From Roseivivax sediminis (lineage in GTDB: Bacteria; Pseudomonadota; Alphaproteobacteria; Rhodobacterales; Rhodobacteraceae): DNA of 64,000 nt. Numbering within the stretch: position 1 is the first letter of the stretch; every line of letters begins with the position of its first letter. Shown here piece after piece: positions 36,125 through 45,000 of this stretch. The stretch is taken from positions 248,001 to 312,000 of the forward strand of contig NZ_FOMS01000002.1 in assembly GCF_900112685.1 (NCBI RefSeq). The letters are read 5' to 3'. The position numbers and the translations under genes were made by a program. The notes under the pieces are model-generated. The model was not told the DNA's origin, searched no databases, and saw only the letters and a list, made by a program, of their open reading frames with translations.

Positions 36125-37267
36125 ATGCAGATGTCGAGACGATGGGCCGTGCTCGCGGGCGGCGCGGCGATGCTGGCCGGATGCGGCGGCGGTGCGATGC
36201 GCGCGCCGCTGACGCCGGCGGCGGACCCCGCGCTGCAGCCGCAGCCCAATCCGGGATGGGACGCCTGGGTCGCGTCCTTCCGGCCCCGCGCGCAGGCGGC
36301 GGGCGTGCCGCAAAGCGCCATCGACGCGGGCTTTCGCGGCGCGGGCTTCCTGCCCGGTGTGGTCGAACGCGACCGCAACCAGACCGAATCGGTCCGCACG
36401 CTGGAGGATTACCTCGCCATCGTCGCCGACGAGGAAAAGGTGCAGACCGGCCGCGCGCAGGCCCGCGCGCAGGCAGGTCTGCTGCGCGAGATCGAGGCCC
36501 GCTACGGCGTGCCGGCAAATGTGGTCGCGGCGGTCTGGGGCATGGAGAGCAATTACGGCGCAAGGCGCGGCGAGATCCCGGTGGTCTCCGCCACCTCGAC
36601 GCTGGCCTATGACGGGCGCCGCGGGGCGTTCTTCGAAAGCCAGCTGATCTCCGCGCTGAAGATCCTCGCGCGGGGCGACACGAGCGCGGATCGCCTGGTC
36701 GGAAGCTGGGCCGGCGCGATGGGGCACACGCAGTTCATCCCCACGACCTACGAGACCTACGCGGTGGATTTCCGCGGCGACGGGCGGCGCGACATCTGGT
36801 CGGAGGATCCGACCGACGGGTTGGCCTCGGCCGCGTCCTACCTCGCCGCCTCGGGCTGGCGGCGGGGCGAGCCCTGGGGGCAGGAGATCACCGCTGCCGA
36901 CCCCGGAAGCGGCGGGCGGGTGATCCAGCCCGATCCGGGCGGGCCGCGCTTCCGCGTCTTCCGCAACTTCGACGTGATCCGGCGCTACAACAACTCCGTC
37001 AACTACGCGATCGGGGTCGGCCACCTGTCGGACCGGATCGCCGGGGCGGGGCCGCTGCGCGGCGAGTTCGCGCCCGACCGCTACGGCCTGACCCGCGAGA
37101 ACCGGCAGGAGATCCAGCGCCGCCTGACCGCGCAGGGCTTCGACGCCGGGGAGGCGGACGGCGTCATCGGCGACCGCACAGAGGCGGCGATCACGGCCTA
37201 CCAGCAAAGCGCCGGTATGGCGGTGACGGGGGAGCCGTCGCAGGCGCTCCTGTCCCGGCTGCGCTGA
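36125..37267 (+). CDS. Lytic murein transglycosylase (MltB-like) lipoprotein with PG-binding domain
   Basis: Cleaves the MurNAc-GlcNAc bond of peptidoglycan to give anhydro-muropeptides. The 380-residue protein has a lipoprotein signal with lipobox LAGC (Cys20), so it is membrane anchored. The MltB-type catalytic domain contains Glu141 in VWGMESNYGARRGEIPVVSA, then STLAYDGRRGAFFESQL and GAMGHTQFIPTTY. A peptidoglycan-binding type 1 domain ends the protein (LTAQGFDAGEADGVIGDRTE). The ATG at 36125 is preferred over 36113 because GGAGG is spaced correctly for it and would lie inside the longer form. Its anhydro-MurNAc products could feed the amgK-murU recycling route at 7.9 kb. Confidence 0.92.
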   Translation: MQMSRRWAVLAGGAAMLAGCGGGAMRAPLTPAADPALQPQPNPGWDAWVASFRPRAQAAGVPQSAIDAGFRGAGFLPGVVERDRNQTESVRTLEDYLAIVADEEKVQTGRAQARAQAGLLREIEARYGVPANVVAAVWGMESNYGARRGEIPVVSATSTLAYDGRRGAFFESQLISALKILARGDTSADRLVGSWAGAMGHTQFIPTTYETYAVDFRGDGRRDIWSEDPTDGLASAASYLAASGWRRGEPWGQEITAADPGSGGRVIQPDPGGPRFRVFRNFDVIRRYNNSVNYAIGVGHLSDRIAGAGPLRGEFAPDRYGLTRENRQEIQRRLTAQGFDAGEADGVIGDRTEAAITAYQQSAGMAVTGEPSQALLSRLR

Positions 37268-37280
37268 CGGGCTTCAGACG

Positions 37281-37302
37281 GCCCCGGGGGATCGTCCGGG
37301 GC
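37281..37302. terminator. Candidate bidirectional hairpin
   Basis: GCCCCGG, an eight-base loop and CCGGGGC lie between the convergent lytic transglycosylase and sulfotransferase-like genes. There is no T-run on either strand, so termination is inferred only from position. Confidence 0.35.
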
Positions 37303-37327
37303 ACGCCGCTGCGCGCGGGACCGGCCC

Positions 37328-38206
37328 TCAGCTCGGCTGGGTCGGCGCGTGGCGCGACAGGCCGGCGCCGCCGATCGGCGCCAGTATCCGCCGCATCCGC
37401 GCGAGGCCTCTGTCCCGTCGCGCGCGGTTCGGCAGTTTGCGGACCGAGGCCACGAGTTGGGCATCGTGCTGCCACCACGGCGTCAGCACCTCGCGGGCGA
37501 CGGCGTTACCCGCGGACAGGCGCTGGGATCGCGCGGTGTTGACCTTGCCCTCGCTCGCCGCTGCGGCGCCGCGCCGGCGGGCATGCGCCTCGAGCGCATG
37601 GCGGAAGGCGACCTGGTCGTCGGACAGACCGACGATGGCGAAATCGCGCAGGGCGGCGCGCGCGCGGTCGAGATCCGCTTCGCCGACCGGCCGGCCCTTG
37701 GGAGCGTCCTGCGGCGTGACCATCCGGACCTGGAGGTTGTCGAAGAGGCCGTCGTCGCCGGCCTCGGTCAGCTTGGCGACCAGCGCGGCGAGGCTGTCGC
37801 GGTCGTCGAAATCGGTACTCTCGAGCGCGGTCACGATACGCGTGTGGGATGGGGCGAGCCGCGCCTGCGTGCCCGCGTCGATGCCGAGGTTGAACCGGTC
37901 CATCCAGTTGATATGCGACACCAGCCTGGTCCAGGGATCGCGGAGGACGGTCGCGGCGGGATAGAGATCGGACAGGCCCGTGAAGCGCCATGAGGCGTAG
38001 GCGATATGTCCGCTCACCGCGTCGGCGCGCATCGGCGGCGCGACCCGGTCGCGGATCGCGTTGAACCAGCTTTCGGCATGAATGATCGCGCTGTCCTGCC
38101 AGATCGCGGAGATTGCCGTGTTCTGCGCCGACCCGGAGGTCTTGGGAATGTGCAGGTAGAAGATCGGAGCTGTTTCGCCGATCGGTGTGAAAATTTCCCG
38201 GCGCAT
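37328..38206 (-). CDS. Sulfotransferase-like protein
   Basis: A 292-residue protein with an N-terminal PAPS-binding-type loop, APIFYLHIPKTSGSAQNTAI (residues about 14-33), the form seen in the Sulfotransfer_2 family. LRDPWTRLVSHINWMDRF near residue 87 matches the 3'-phosphate-binding Arg/Ser block. Such enzymes move sulfate from PAPS to sugars of exported polysaccharides. It opens the polysaccharide region and is divergent from the beta-helix gene, 113 bp away. The ATG at 38206 has GAGGAG 12 bases upstream, rather far. Exact substrate unknown; the family call rests on two motifs. Confidence 0.7.
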   Translation of the reverse strand: MRREIFTPIGETAPIFYLHIPKTSGSAQNTAISAIWQDSAIIHAESWFNAIRDRVAPPMRADAVSGHIAYASWRFTGLSDLYPAATVLRDPWTRLVSHINWMDRFNLGIDAGTQARLAPSHTRIVTALESTDFDDRDSLAALVAKLTEAGDDGLFDNLQVRMVTPQDAPKGRPVGEADLDRARAALRDFAIVGLSDDQVAFRHALEAHARRRGAAAASEGKVNTARSQRLSAGNAVAREVLTPWWQHDAQLVASVRKLPNRARRDRGLARMRRILAPIGGAGLSRHAPTQPS

Positions 38207-38319
38207 AGGTGGTTCGGGCTCCTCGCGCGTCAGAATGGAATTGACGGTTCGTTCAATGCAGAAAGCCGGCGTCCAGTGTATAGCGCACGGCGTCACCCGG
38301 CCGAAAGGGAGAATACCCG

Positions 38320-40227
38320 ATGTCCATCTCACGCCGCCGACTTGTCGGCCTCGCGGCCCGAACCGCCCTCGCCCAGGCCACCGGCGGCGGTGCCCATGCG
38401 CACCTGCTGTACGAGGCGCAATACGGCGCCGCGCCCGGGCCGGGGGGCGGGGCGATCTTCGCCACCCGGCAGGCGGCGGCCGCCGCCGACACCGGCGCCG
38501 CAGAGGTCCTTTGGGTCGGCGACCTGGTATACCGCCCATCGGCTGAGGCCGCGCCGGCGCTCGTGACCGCGGACGGTCAGGGCTGGGTGCCGGCCGGGCC
38601 GGTCTTCCTCGATCACTGGGACGTGGACCCGAGCGGGGAGGCCGACGCGACCGATGCGCTTCAGGCCGCGATCGATTTCTGCATCACCGCAGGGGTGGGC
38701 GAGTTGAGCATTCCCGACGGCATCTTCCGCATCCGCGGCGTGACGGTGGGCGGCCCGCTGCACATCGTCGGCAACCCGCGGTCGGCCATCTTCCGCATGT
38801 TCGACCCCGAGGGCACGGCGTTCACGTTCGACGATACCCATTCGGGCATGATCGGCTGCCGCCTTCAGGGCAACGACCGGGGCGGCACCGGTGTCGCCTT
38901 CGCGCGGGCCGACCATTCCAAGGGCTCGGGAATACTCATCGGAACCGAGATCGAACGCTTCCGAATCGGGGTGCACAACCGCGGCCGCGGCGGGCTGAAT
39001 TTCGACCGCATCCAGGTGCTCGGCTGCTCCCGCGCCGCGGTCGAGAGCGCCGGCAACTTCATGGAGTCGCGAATCACCAATTCGACGCTTTGGTGTTTCG
39101 GAAACGGGGGGGATGCCCTTGTCGTCGACCGCGAAAGCGACGACATGGTCAATCCCGAAGGCTGGGTCGTGGCGCATTGCACGATTCTGGCCACCGGCGG
39201 CTCGCCCTTCGTCTGTCGCGCGGCTTTGTCGGTGCGTCTTTTGGCCTGCACCTTTTCCGAAGGGGTGAAACCGCTCCTGATCGAAGGCGGCCCGAACGCG
39301 ATCACGGGCCTTCAGTTCATCGGCTGCTGGCATCAGATCCAGAGCCCCGAAAAGCTGCCGACGATGCTGGTGCGCGGCTCCCGCATTTCCAATATCCACG
39401 TGATGGGCGGTCAGATCATCCACGAGGCGGGCGCCTCGGGGGTCCGCCTCGAAGGGCCCGGCCCCCAATCGATCCGCTTCACCGACGTCGATTTCCGTGT
39501 CGGCCGGAGGGACCGGGAGGCGCTCGCCGATACCACGATCGGGATCGAGAACCGGGGCGCCAAGGCCGTCTTCGTCACCGGCTGCACTTTTCGCTACTAC
39601 GTCGAGGGTGCCCGCAACGTGGCGGAGAGCGAAGGCGCCGTGACCCGGTACGACGGCAACCGCTTCACCGTGCCGCCCTTCGACGACCTTTCGCCGGCCT
39701 CGTCCCTCGGCGTGAACTTCGGGGCCGGAAGTTCGCCGGCAGTGGGCAACTTCACTCTCTTCGTGCAGGACGGCGCGCCGGAGGATCCGGCGCTGGCCTT
39801 CCAGTCGCGCCCGGGAACGGGGCTGTGCCGACGCGGCGACGGCATGGCCTTCGTGCATGACGGGGCGATGGGGGCAGGTTTCGACCCGCGGGGCGTGATC
39901 GTCCCGCGCAGTGGCGCCCTTTGCGGGCAGGCTGAACGCATGGAGGCGGACACCGCGATCAGCTTCGAACCTGAGTTTCCTGCCGGCATGATCCTGGTGT
40001 CCACCGAGGACGCCGCCTGCGAATTCCGCTACTCGGTCGATGCGCGTCGCGCCGAATGCGTGCCGACGATAGCCAACCCGCCAGTCGACATCGCTGCGGC
40101 GTCGGGGGTGCTCGGCGGGCGCGACGGGCCGCCCGGAACGCTCAGCGTCTCTGCCCATCGCGACGGGCGCATCTACATCGAGAACAGGCGCGCTCCCGGC
40201 GCGGTCCGTATCACCCTGCGTGCCTGA
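38320..40227 (+). CDS. Tat-exported right-handed beta-helix (pectate lyase-fold) protein
   Basis: A 635-residue protein. The N-terminus MSISRRRLVGLAARTALAQA is Tat-like (SRRR-L-V), indicating export of a folded protein, though the hydrophobic core is weak. About residues 105-140 give the entry to a pectate-lyase-superfamily helix: DPSGEADATDALQAAIDFC then GELSIPDGIFRIRGV. Repeated short beta turns follow to about residue 450 (for example FTDVDFRVGRR and VFVTGCTFRYYVEG). A distinct C-terminal domain of about 180 residues follows. No catalytic residues can be fixed. Between a sulfotransferase-like gene and a glycosyltransferase it could be a polysaccharide-modifying enzyme or, as in phage tailspikes, a polysaccharide-binding or depolymerising protein. 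Confidence 0.75.
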   Translation: MSISRRRLVGLAARTALAQATGGGAHAHLLYEAQYGAAPGPGGGAIFATRQAAAAADTGAAEVLWVGDLVYRPSAEAAPALVTADGQGWVPAGPVFLDHWDVDPSGEADATDALQAAIDFCITAGVGELSIPDGIFRIRGVTVGGPLHIVGNPRSAIFRMFDPEGTAFTFDDTHSGMIGCRLQGNDRGGTGVAFARADHSKGSGILIGTEIERFRIGVHNRGRGGLNFDRIQVLGCSRAAVESAGNFMESRITNSTLWCFGNGGDALVVDRESDDMVNPEGWVVAHCTILATGGSPFVCRAALSVRLLACTFSEGVKPLLIEGGPNAITGLQFIGCWHQIQSPEKLPTMLVRGSRISNIHVMGGQIIHEAGASGVRLEGPGPQSIRFTDVDFRVGRRDREALADTTIGIENRGAKAVFVTGCTFRYYVEGARNVAESEGAVTRYDGNRFTVPPFDDLSPASSLGVNFGAGSSPAVGNFTLFVQDGAPEDPALAFQSRPGTGLCRRGDGMAFVHDGAMGAGFDPRGVIVPRSGALCGQAERMEADTAISFEPEFPAGMILVSTEDAACEFRYSVDARRAECVPTIANPPVDIAAASGVLGGRDGPPGTLSVSAHRDGRIYIENRRAPGAVRITLRA

Positions 40228-40372
40228 GCGCCGGCTTGCCCGGGCGCCGGATCGCGCCTACACCGAGGGTCCGGGGCGCGGTGTGCCGCACGGCTCCCGG
40301 GCAGGAAGGGCGAGTATCTATGGCGGTGAGACGACAGCGTGACACAGGCGCGGCGGCAGGACGGCCAGCCCC

Positions 40373-41308
40373 GTGACGCCGGCCAATCCCGCCCCCCGGA
40401 TTCACGTGCTGCTCGCGGTCTACAACGGCGGTGCGCACCTGGCCGAGCAACTTGGCAGCATCGCCGCCCAGACGCATCCCGACTGGCAGCTCATCGCAGC
40501 CGACGACGGCTCTTCGGACAACAGCCGATCGGTACTCGAAGCCTTTGCCGCAGACCACCCTGTGACGGTCCACGAGGGACCCCGGCAGGGCGCCGCGGCA
40601 AATTTCCTGGCGCTTCTGGGCCATGTGCCCGAAGCGCCGGACACCTGGATCGCCTTCGCCGACCAGGACGACATATGGCTCGAGGGCAAGCTTGCGCGCA
40701 GCTACGCCGCGCTGCGGGATCTGCCGCCGGACCGCCCGGCGCTTTATTGCAGCCGGAGCTGGATCACCGACGCGGACGGGCAGACCCGGCGGCTGTCGCC
40801 GCCGCGGCCGCGGCCGACCGGCTTTCGCAACGCGCTGGTGCAGAACGTGGTCGCGGGCAACACGATCCTGCTCAACCCGGCGGCCTCGGACCTCGTGCGC
40901 GCGGCCGCGCGCGAGGCCGGCCGCGTGGTGGTGCATGACTGGTGGGTCTATCAGATCGTCACCGGAGCCGGTGGCCGCGTGGTGCACGACGACGAACCGA
41001 CGCTGCTCTATCGTCAGCACGGCGGCAACCAGATCGGCGCCAACGACAGTGCCCGCGAACGCGCCAAGCGCATCCGGATGATCCTCGACGGCACGTTCCG
41101 CGCCTGGAACGAGACCAATATCGCCGCGCTCCGCGGCTCCGCCGCGCGGCTCACGCCGGACAATCGCGCCCTCCTGGAGGATTTCGACGCGATGCGCCGG
41201 GCCGCCCTGCCCAAGCGCCTCTGGCGGCTCGGGCGTATGCGGCTGTACCGGCAGAGCAATATGGCGACCGCCGCGCTCTGGCTCGCGGCGGTGCTGGGTC
41301 GCCTCTGA
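40373..41308 (+). CDS. GT2-family glycosyltransferase
   Basis: A 311-residue cytosolic transferase with a GT-A fold: HVLLAVYNGGAHLAEQLGSI, the nucleotide-binding AADDGSSDNS and the DxD-region FADQDDIWLEGKL. That combination is common in rhamnosyl- and glucosyltransferases of O-antigen and exopolysaccharide loci. A dTDP-rhamnose operon at 52-55.5 kb could supply its donor (inference). The start is GTG; no ATG fits. It is convergent with the RTX gene, three bases apart. Confidence 0.85.
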   Translation: MTPANPAPRIHVLLAVYNGGAHLAEQLGSIAAQTHPDWQLIAADDGSSDNSRSVLEAFAADHPVTVHEGPRQGAAANFLALLGHVPEAPDTWIAFADQDDIWLEGKLARSYAALRDLPPDRPALYCSRSWITDADGQTRRLSPPRPRPTGFRNALVQNVVAGNTILLNPAASDLVRAAAREAGRVVVHDWWVYQIVTGAGGRVVHDDEPTLLYRQHGGNQIGANDSARERAKRIRMILDGTFRAWNETNIAALRGSAARLTPDNRALLEDFDAMRRAALPKRLWRLGRMRLYRQSNMATAALWLAAVLGRL

Positions 41309-41311
41309 GGG

Positions 41312-44300
41312 CTACGCCACGTCCATGACAACTTCGGTCAGGGCGAGGTTGTCGATCGTCACCGGGCTGCCATCGGCCGCTTCGAGCGTGGCGTAGTAGA
41401 AGTCCTCCGTACCCGAGAACGTGATCTGCTCACCGGGCGCGACACTCTGCGTGTATTGCCCCGCTTCCTCGTAGACGGCGTAAATCTGGTAGATGGCGAA
41501 GCTCGCACCTTCCGACACGGTCACTATCTCGTAGCCGACCGTGTAGAGTTGCAACGTGACGTCCGTTGGCGTTCCGGTGTCCGATGCAATCCCGGCGACA
41601 AACTCGAATTCGTCGACCGCCGTGCCGAACGTGGCCGGGTTGTTCGCTATGTATAGGTCCAACTGCGGCCGGACTTCCTCGTCAGAAGGCGGGGCAGGGG
41701 GGCTCGAGGTCGAGAAGGCCTGGTAGACATATGGCCTCGCCTCCAAATCGCCCGCGGCCCCCGCACCGAAGATGCCGAACGGGTCGACGCCGGTGACCAC
41801 GGTCTCGCCCTCGTCGCGACCACCCTCCTCGGGATCCTGGGGCTCGGGCGCGGGGCCGAGGATCTCCTTTTCCCGAGCGAGCAGAAGCTGCGTGCCGCCA
41901 TCGTCCGCAAGGTTGCCGGTGAGGTCGAGCCCGAGCCGCGAGGCCGCGAGCGCTGGCACGTCGACCACGGAAGCGCTGCCGCTTAGCCTATGGTCGCCCA
42001 GAAACCCGATTGACGCGGTCGGGCCGGTATCGGGCACCTCGATATCCTCGAAGGTATACAGCACCGACGGATTCACCTCCGCCGCGTCCAGGAATTCCAG
42101 TGTGATCCGGCCCTCGGACGTGAATTCGCCATCGCTGACGGTGAAGTCGAAATGCCCCAGCTGAGATTCACCGTCCTCCAGCGGAATATCGGCGAAGTCG
42201 ATGGTGACGATGGCTCCGCCCGGCGTGGTGGTGGTGTCGAATTCGAACGGCAGCGCGTCGGCGACGCCGGTTTCTTCGTTCCTGAACAAGTAGAAGGGGC
42301 CCGGCGTCACGTCGAGTTCGGTATCGGCCGTCTCCGCATCCGACAGGAAGTCGTAAAGGTCGAAGCTCAGGCTGGTTGGTGCGTCCGGCCCCTCGGCGTC
42401 GACCTGCACGAGGCCCGGTCCGGCATAGTTGCCGGCGTTGTCCCTCTGCACCGGATAACCGTCGATGCTGAAGGCGAACCGGGCGTCCGGCGCGGTGTTG
42501 ATGGGAGCGTCGGGGTCGTCGAGCACCACGTCCACCGCGAATCTGGTCGCAATCGTGTCGGTGCCGCCGGCTTCCTGAAGCTCGATCTCGTAGTTCAGGG
42601 TGACGGTCTGCCCGTTCAGGCTGTCGTCGTCGAAGAGAACCGAATAGGGATACTGACTGGCATCGAACGACAGCCCGCCCTCGCCGAAGGTCGCCGAAAC
42701 CACGGTCGGATCGGCGATTGTCATCGCGCCGATAGATGGCTCGTCGGAGCTGACGTTGAGCGACACGACCTCTTTCTCGACACCGTCGGGATCGGTGATG
42801 AGCTTATCGAACGGCACCAGGAGCGGGCGTCCGTCGGCCTCCGTATACGTGAAGACGGCGTTGTCGATGGCGGTCGAGGCGATCGGTTCGGGCGGCTCCG
42901 GCGTGACCTCGTCGGCGCCCTCGATGGTCAGTTCGAAACTGCCGGTCTGGGACGTCGTGCCGTCTGTGACGTCGTAGGAGACGGTCGCCGTGTACGACTC
43001 GCCCTCGTCCAGCTCAAGCACTTCGGGATCGAAGGTGAAGCCGGTGTCGTTGAAGGTCGCGGGAATCACCAGAGCGCCGCGCTCGATCTGGATGTTCGAG
43101 AAGGCGAGCGCGTCACCGTCCACCTCCGTCACCCGCGCCCCGAGGTCCACCGTGGCGATGCCGTCGTCTTCCTGCACCGTCTGGTCGGCCTCGGGCGAGG
43201 TCTGCAGGATCGGGGCGTCGTCGACGGGTGCGATGTTCACCGTGACCGTCGCGGTGTCGGTAAGCCCGCCGCTGTCCGTCATCTCGTAGGTGAACGTGGC
43301 GGTGCCGGTGGCGTTCTCCGCCGGAGTGAACAGGATGGTGTTGTCACCCTGCACGACGGCGGTGCCGAGCGTGGCGCCGCTGGTGCCGGTGACCGACAGC
43401 GTGTCGCCTTCCCGGCCGATATCCACGTCGGTGTCGTTGGCCAGCACGTCGATCAGGATCGGCGTGTCCTCGATCGCGGCGATGGTGTCGTTGTTGGCGA
43501 CGGGCGCATCGTTCACCGGCGTGACGATGACCGTCACAGTCGCGGTCGCCCGGGCGTTGTTGCCGTCGTTGATGGTGTAGGTGAACGTGTCCGTGCCGTT
43601 GAAGTCGGGAACCGGCGTGTAGGTCAGGCCGCCGCCCGCTTCGGTCGACACCGACCCCCACGGCGGCGACGTGGTGCCCGAGATTACCAGGGGGTCCTTG
43701 TCGACGTCGCTGTCGTTGGTGCGGGGATCGAAGGAAAGCGGCGTGTCCTCGGCGGTGGTGACCGTGTCGTTGCCGGCGACAGGCGCGTCGTTCACCGGGT
43801 CCACGGTCACGGTGACCGTGGCGCGATCCGTGCCGCCGTTGCCGTCCGAGACAGTGTAAGTGAACGTGTCCGTGCCGTTGAAGTTCGCGTCCGGCGAATA
43901 GGTCACCCGGTTGTCCGTGCCCACCGAGAGCCAGCCGTTGGAGGCGCCGCTGGCGCCGGTCACGCTCAGCGTGTCGCCCTCGACGTCCGTGTCGTCGTCC
44001 AGCACGTCGATGACGACGGAGGTGTCCTCGTTCGTGCGCGCGATGTCGTCCCCGGCGACCGGAGCATCGTTGACAGAGGTCACCCCCAGCACCACCTGCA
44101 CCCTTTCAGCCGCGCCGGTGGTTCCGTCGAAGACCCGGTAGCTCAGCGTCTCGGTCCCGAAGAAATCGTCGTCCGGCGTGTAGAGGATGCCGCCGCCCTG
44201 TGCGACGGCGGTGCCGTTCGCGGCGCCGGTGACGTCCGTCACGCTCAGCGTATCGCCGTCGTAGTCGATGTCGTTCGCGGTCACGTCGATCAGCGTGGGG

Positions 44301-44920
44301 CCGGCATCCTCGGCCAAAGTGACCCTGTCGGCCCGCCCGATGGGCGCGTTGTTCCCTGTCAGGTCGAGCCTCAGGTCGTCGAAGACCACGGATTCCACGT
44401 TGAGCAGCCGGTTGCTGCCCTCGTCGCCGTCATCGGGGTTCAGGTCGGTGACCAGCACGAAGGTCGGAGAAAGGCGGTCGATACGGAAATCGAAGATCGA
44501 TCCGGCGATCCGCACGACGTCGGTATCCTCGCCGCCGAGAACGGAATCGTCCCCGCTGCCGGGGTGAAACAGGTTCGTGCCGCCGGTCGCCGACAGCACG
44601 TCGTTGCCGGAGCGGCCCAAGAGCGTGTCGTCGCCCTCTCCGCCGAAGAGCGCGTCGTTGCCGCCGTTGCCGGAGAGTGCGTCAGCCCCGTCCTGGCCGA
44701 AGATGAGGTCCTGCCCGGAATTGCCACGGATCGTGTCGTCTCCGGCTCCGCCATAGATGGTATCGGGTCCGCCGAGCCCTTCGATGCTGTCGCCGCCGTC
44801 CGTGCCGGTCAGGAAGTCGCCCGACATCGTGCCGCTGATCCGGGGGGTGGTCGCCGCGATCTCGCGCGTGCTCGCAGTATGCCAGAGCGGCGCCTCTGTG
44901 CCGGGCTTGCGATAGGCCAT
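41312..44920 (-). CDS. Large RTX/cadherin-like tandem repeat protein
   Basis: A 1202-residue acidic protein, probably secreted or cell-surface. Residues about 38-130 are RTX calcium-binding nonapeptides (GGAGDDTIRGNSGQDLIFGQ and similar). About 190-665 hold five cadherin-like/Ig-like modules of roughly 95 residues, each opening near N-x-AP or ND-AP-V and carrying AEDxP, an ANDxDxDxDTLSV-type block, YTPxxxFxGTxTFTY and DGNG. The remainder has less regular beta-rich domains and a Glu/Pro linker near 1000-1050. No Sec signal peptide is present. RTX blocks usually lie at the C-terminus with a type I signal; here they are N-terminal, while the C-terminus (ALTEVVMDVA) has a short hydrophobic ending. 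GAGGAGAG precedes the ATG. It follows gspF by 80 bp in the same orientation. Confidence 0.85.
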   Translation of the reverse strand: MAYRKPGTEAPLWHTASTREIAATTPRISGTMSGDFLTGTDGGDSIEGLGGPDTIYGGAGDDTIRGNSGQDLIFGQDGADALSGNGGNDALFGGEGDDTLLGRSGNDVLSATGGTNLFHPGSGDDSVLGGEDTDVVRIAGSIFDFRIDRLSPTFVLVTDLNPDDGDEGSNRLLNVESVVFDDLRLDLTGNNAPIGRADRVTLAEDAGPTLIDVTANDIDYDGDTLSVTDVTGAANGTAVAQGGGILYTPDDDFFGTETLSYRVFDGTTGAAERVQVVLGVTSVNDAPVAGDDIARTNEDTSVVIDVLDDDTDVEGDTLSVTGASGASNGWLSVGTDNRVTYSPDANFNGTDTFTYTVSDGNGGTDRATVTVTVDPVNDAPVAGNDTVTTAEDTPLSFDPRTNDSDVDKDPLVISGTTSPPWGSVSTEAGGGLTYTPVPDFNGTDTFTYTINDGNNARATATVTVIVTPVNDAPVANNDTIAAIEDTPILIDVLANDTDVDIGREGDTLSVTGTSGATLGTAVVQGDNTILFTPAENATGTATFTYEMTDSGGLTDTATVTVNIAPVDDAPILQTSPEADQTVQEDDGIATVDLGARVTEVDGDALAFSNIQIERGALVIPATFNDTGFTFDPEVLELDEGESYTATVSYDVTDGTTSQTGSFELTIEGADEVTPEPPEPIASTAIDNAVFTYTEADGRPLLVPFDKLITDPDGVEKEVVSLNVSSDEPSIGAMTIADPTVVSATFGEGGLSFDASQYPYSVLFDDDSLNGQTVTLNYEIELQEAGGTDTIATRFAVDVVLDDPDAPINTAPDARFAFSIDGYPVQRDNAGNYAGPGLVQVDAEGPDAPTSLSFDLYDFLSDAETADTELDVTPGPFYLFRNEETGVADALPFEFDTTTTPGGAIVTIDFADIPLEDGESQLGHFDFTVSDGEFTSEGRITLEFLDAAEVNPSVLYTFEDIEVPDTGPTASIGFLGDHRLSGSASVVDVPALAASRLGLDLTGNLADDGGTQLLLAREKEILGPAPEPQDPEEGGRDEGETVVTGVDPFGIFGAGAAGDLEARPYVYQAFSTSSPPAPPSDEEVRPQLDLYIANNPATFGTAVDEFEFVAGIASDTGTPTDVTLQLYTVGYEIVTVSEGASFAIYQIYAVYEEAGQYTQSVAPGEQITFSGTEDFYYATLEAADGSPVTIDNLALTEVVMDVA

Positions 44921-45000
44921 GCCCTCTCCTCGGAGTTTGTTGTTGTTTCCTTGTCGTGCAGGAAACTATCACCGGATCCTCGACTTAGGGTAAAAATACG

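Noticed and set aside
43200-44360. Near-repetitive DNA of about 290-bp period, looking like a tandem repeat array
   Set aside because: It is explained by the cadherin-like protein modules of the RTX protein; DNA repeats are diverged and in frame.
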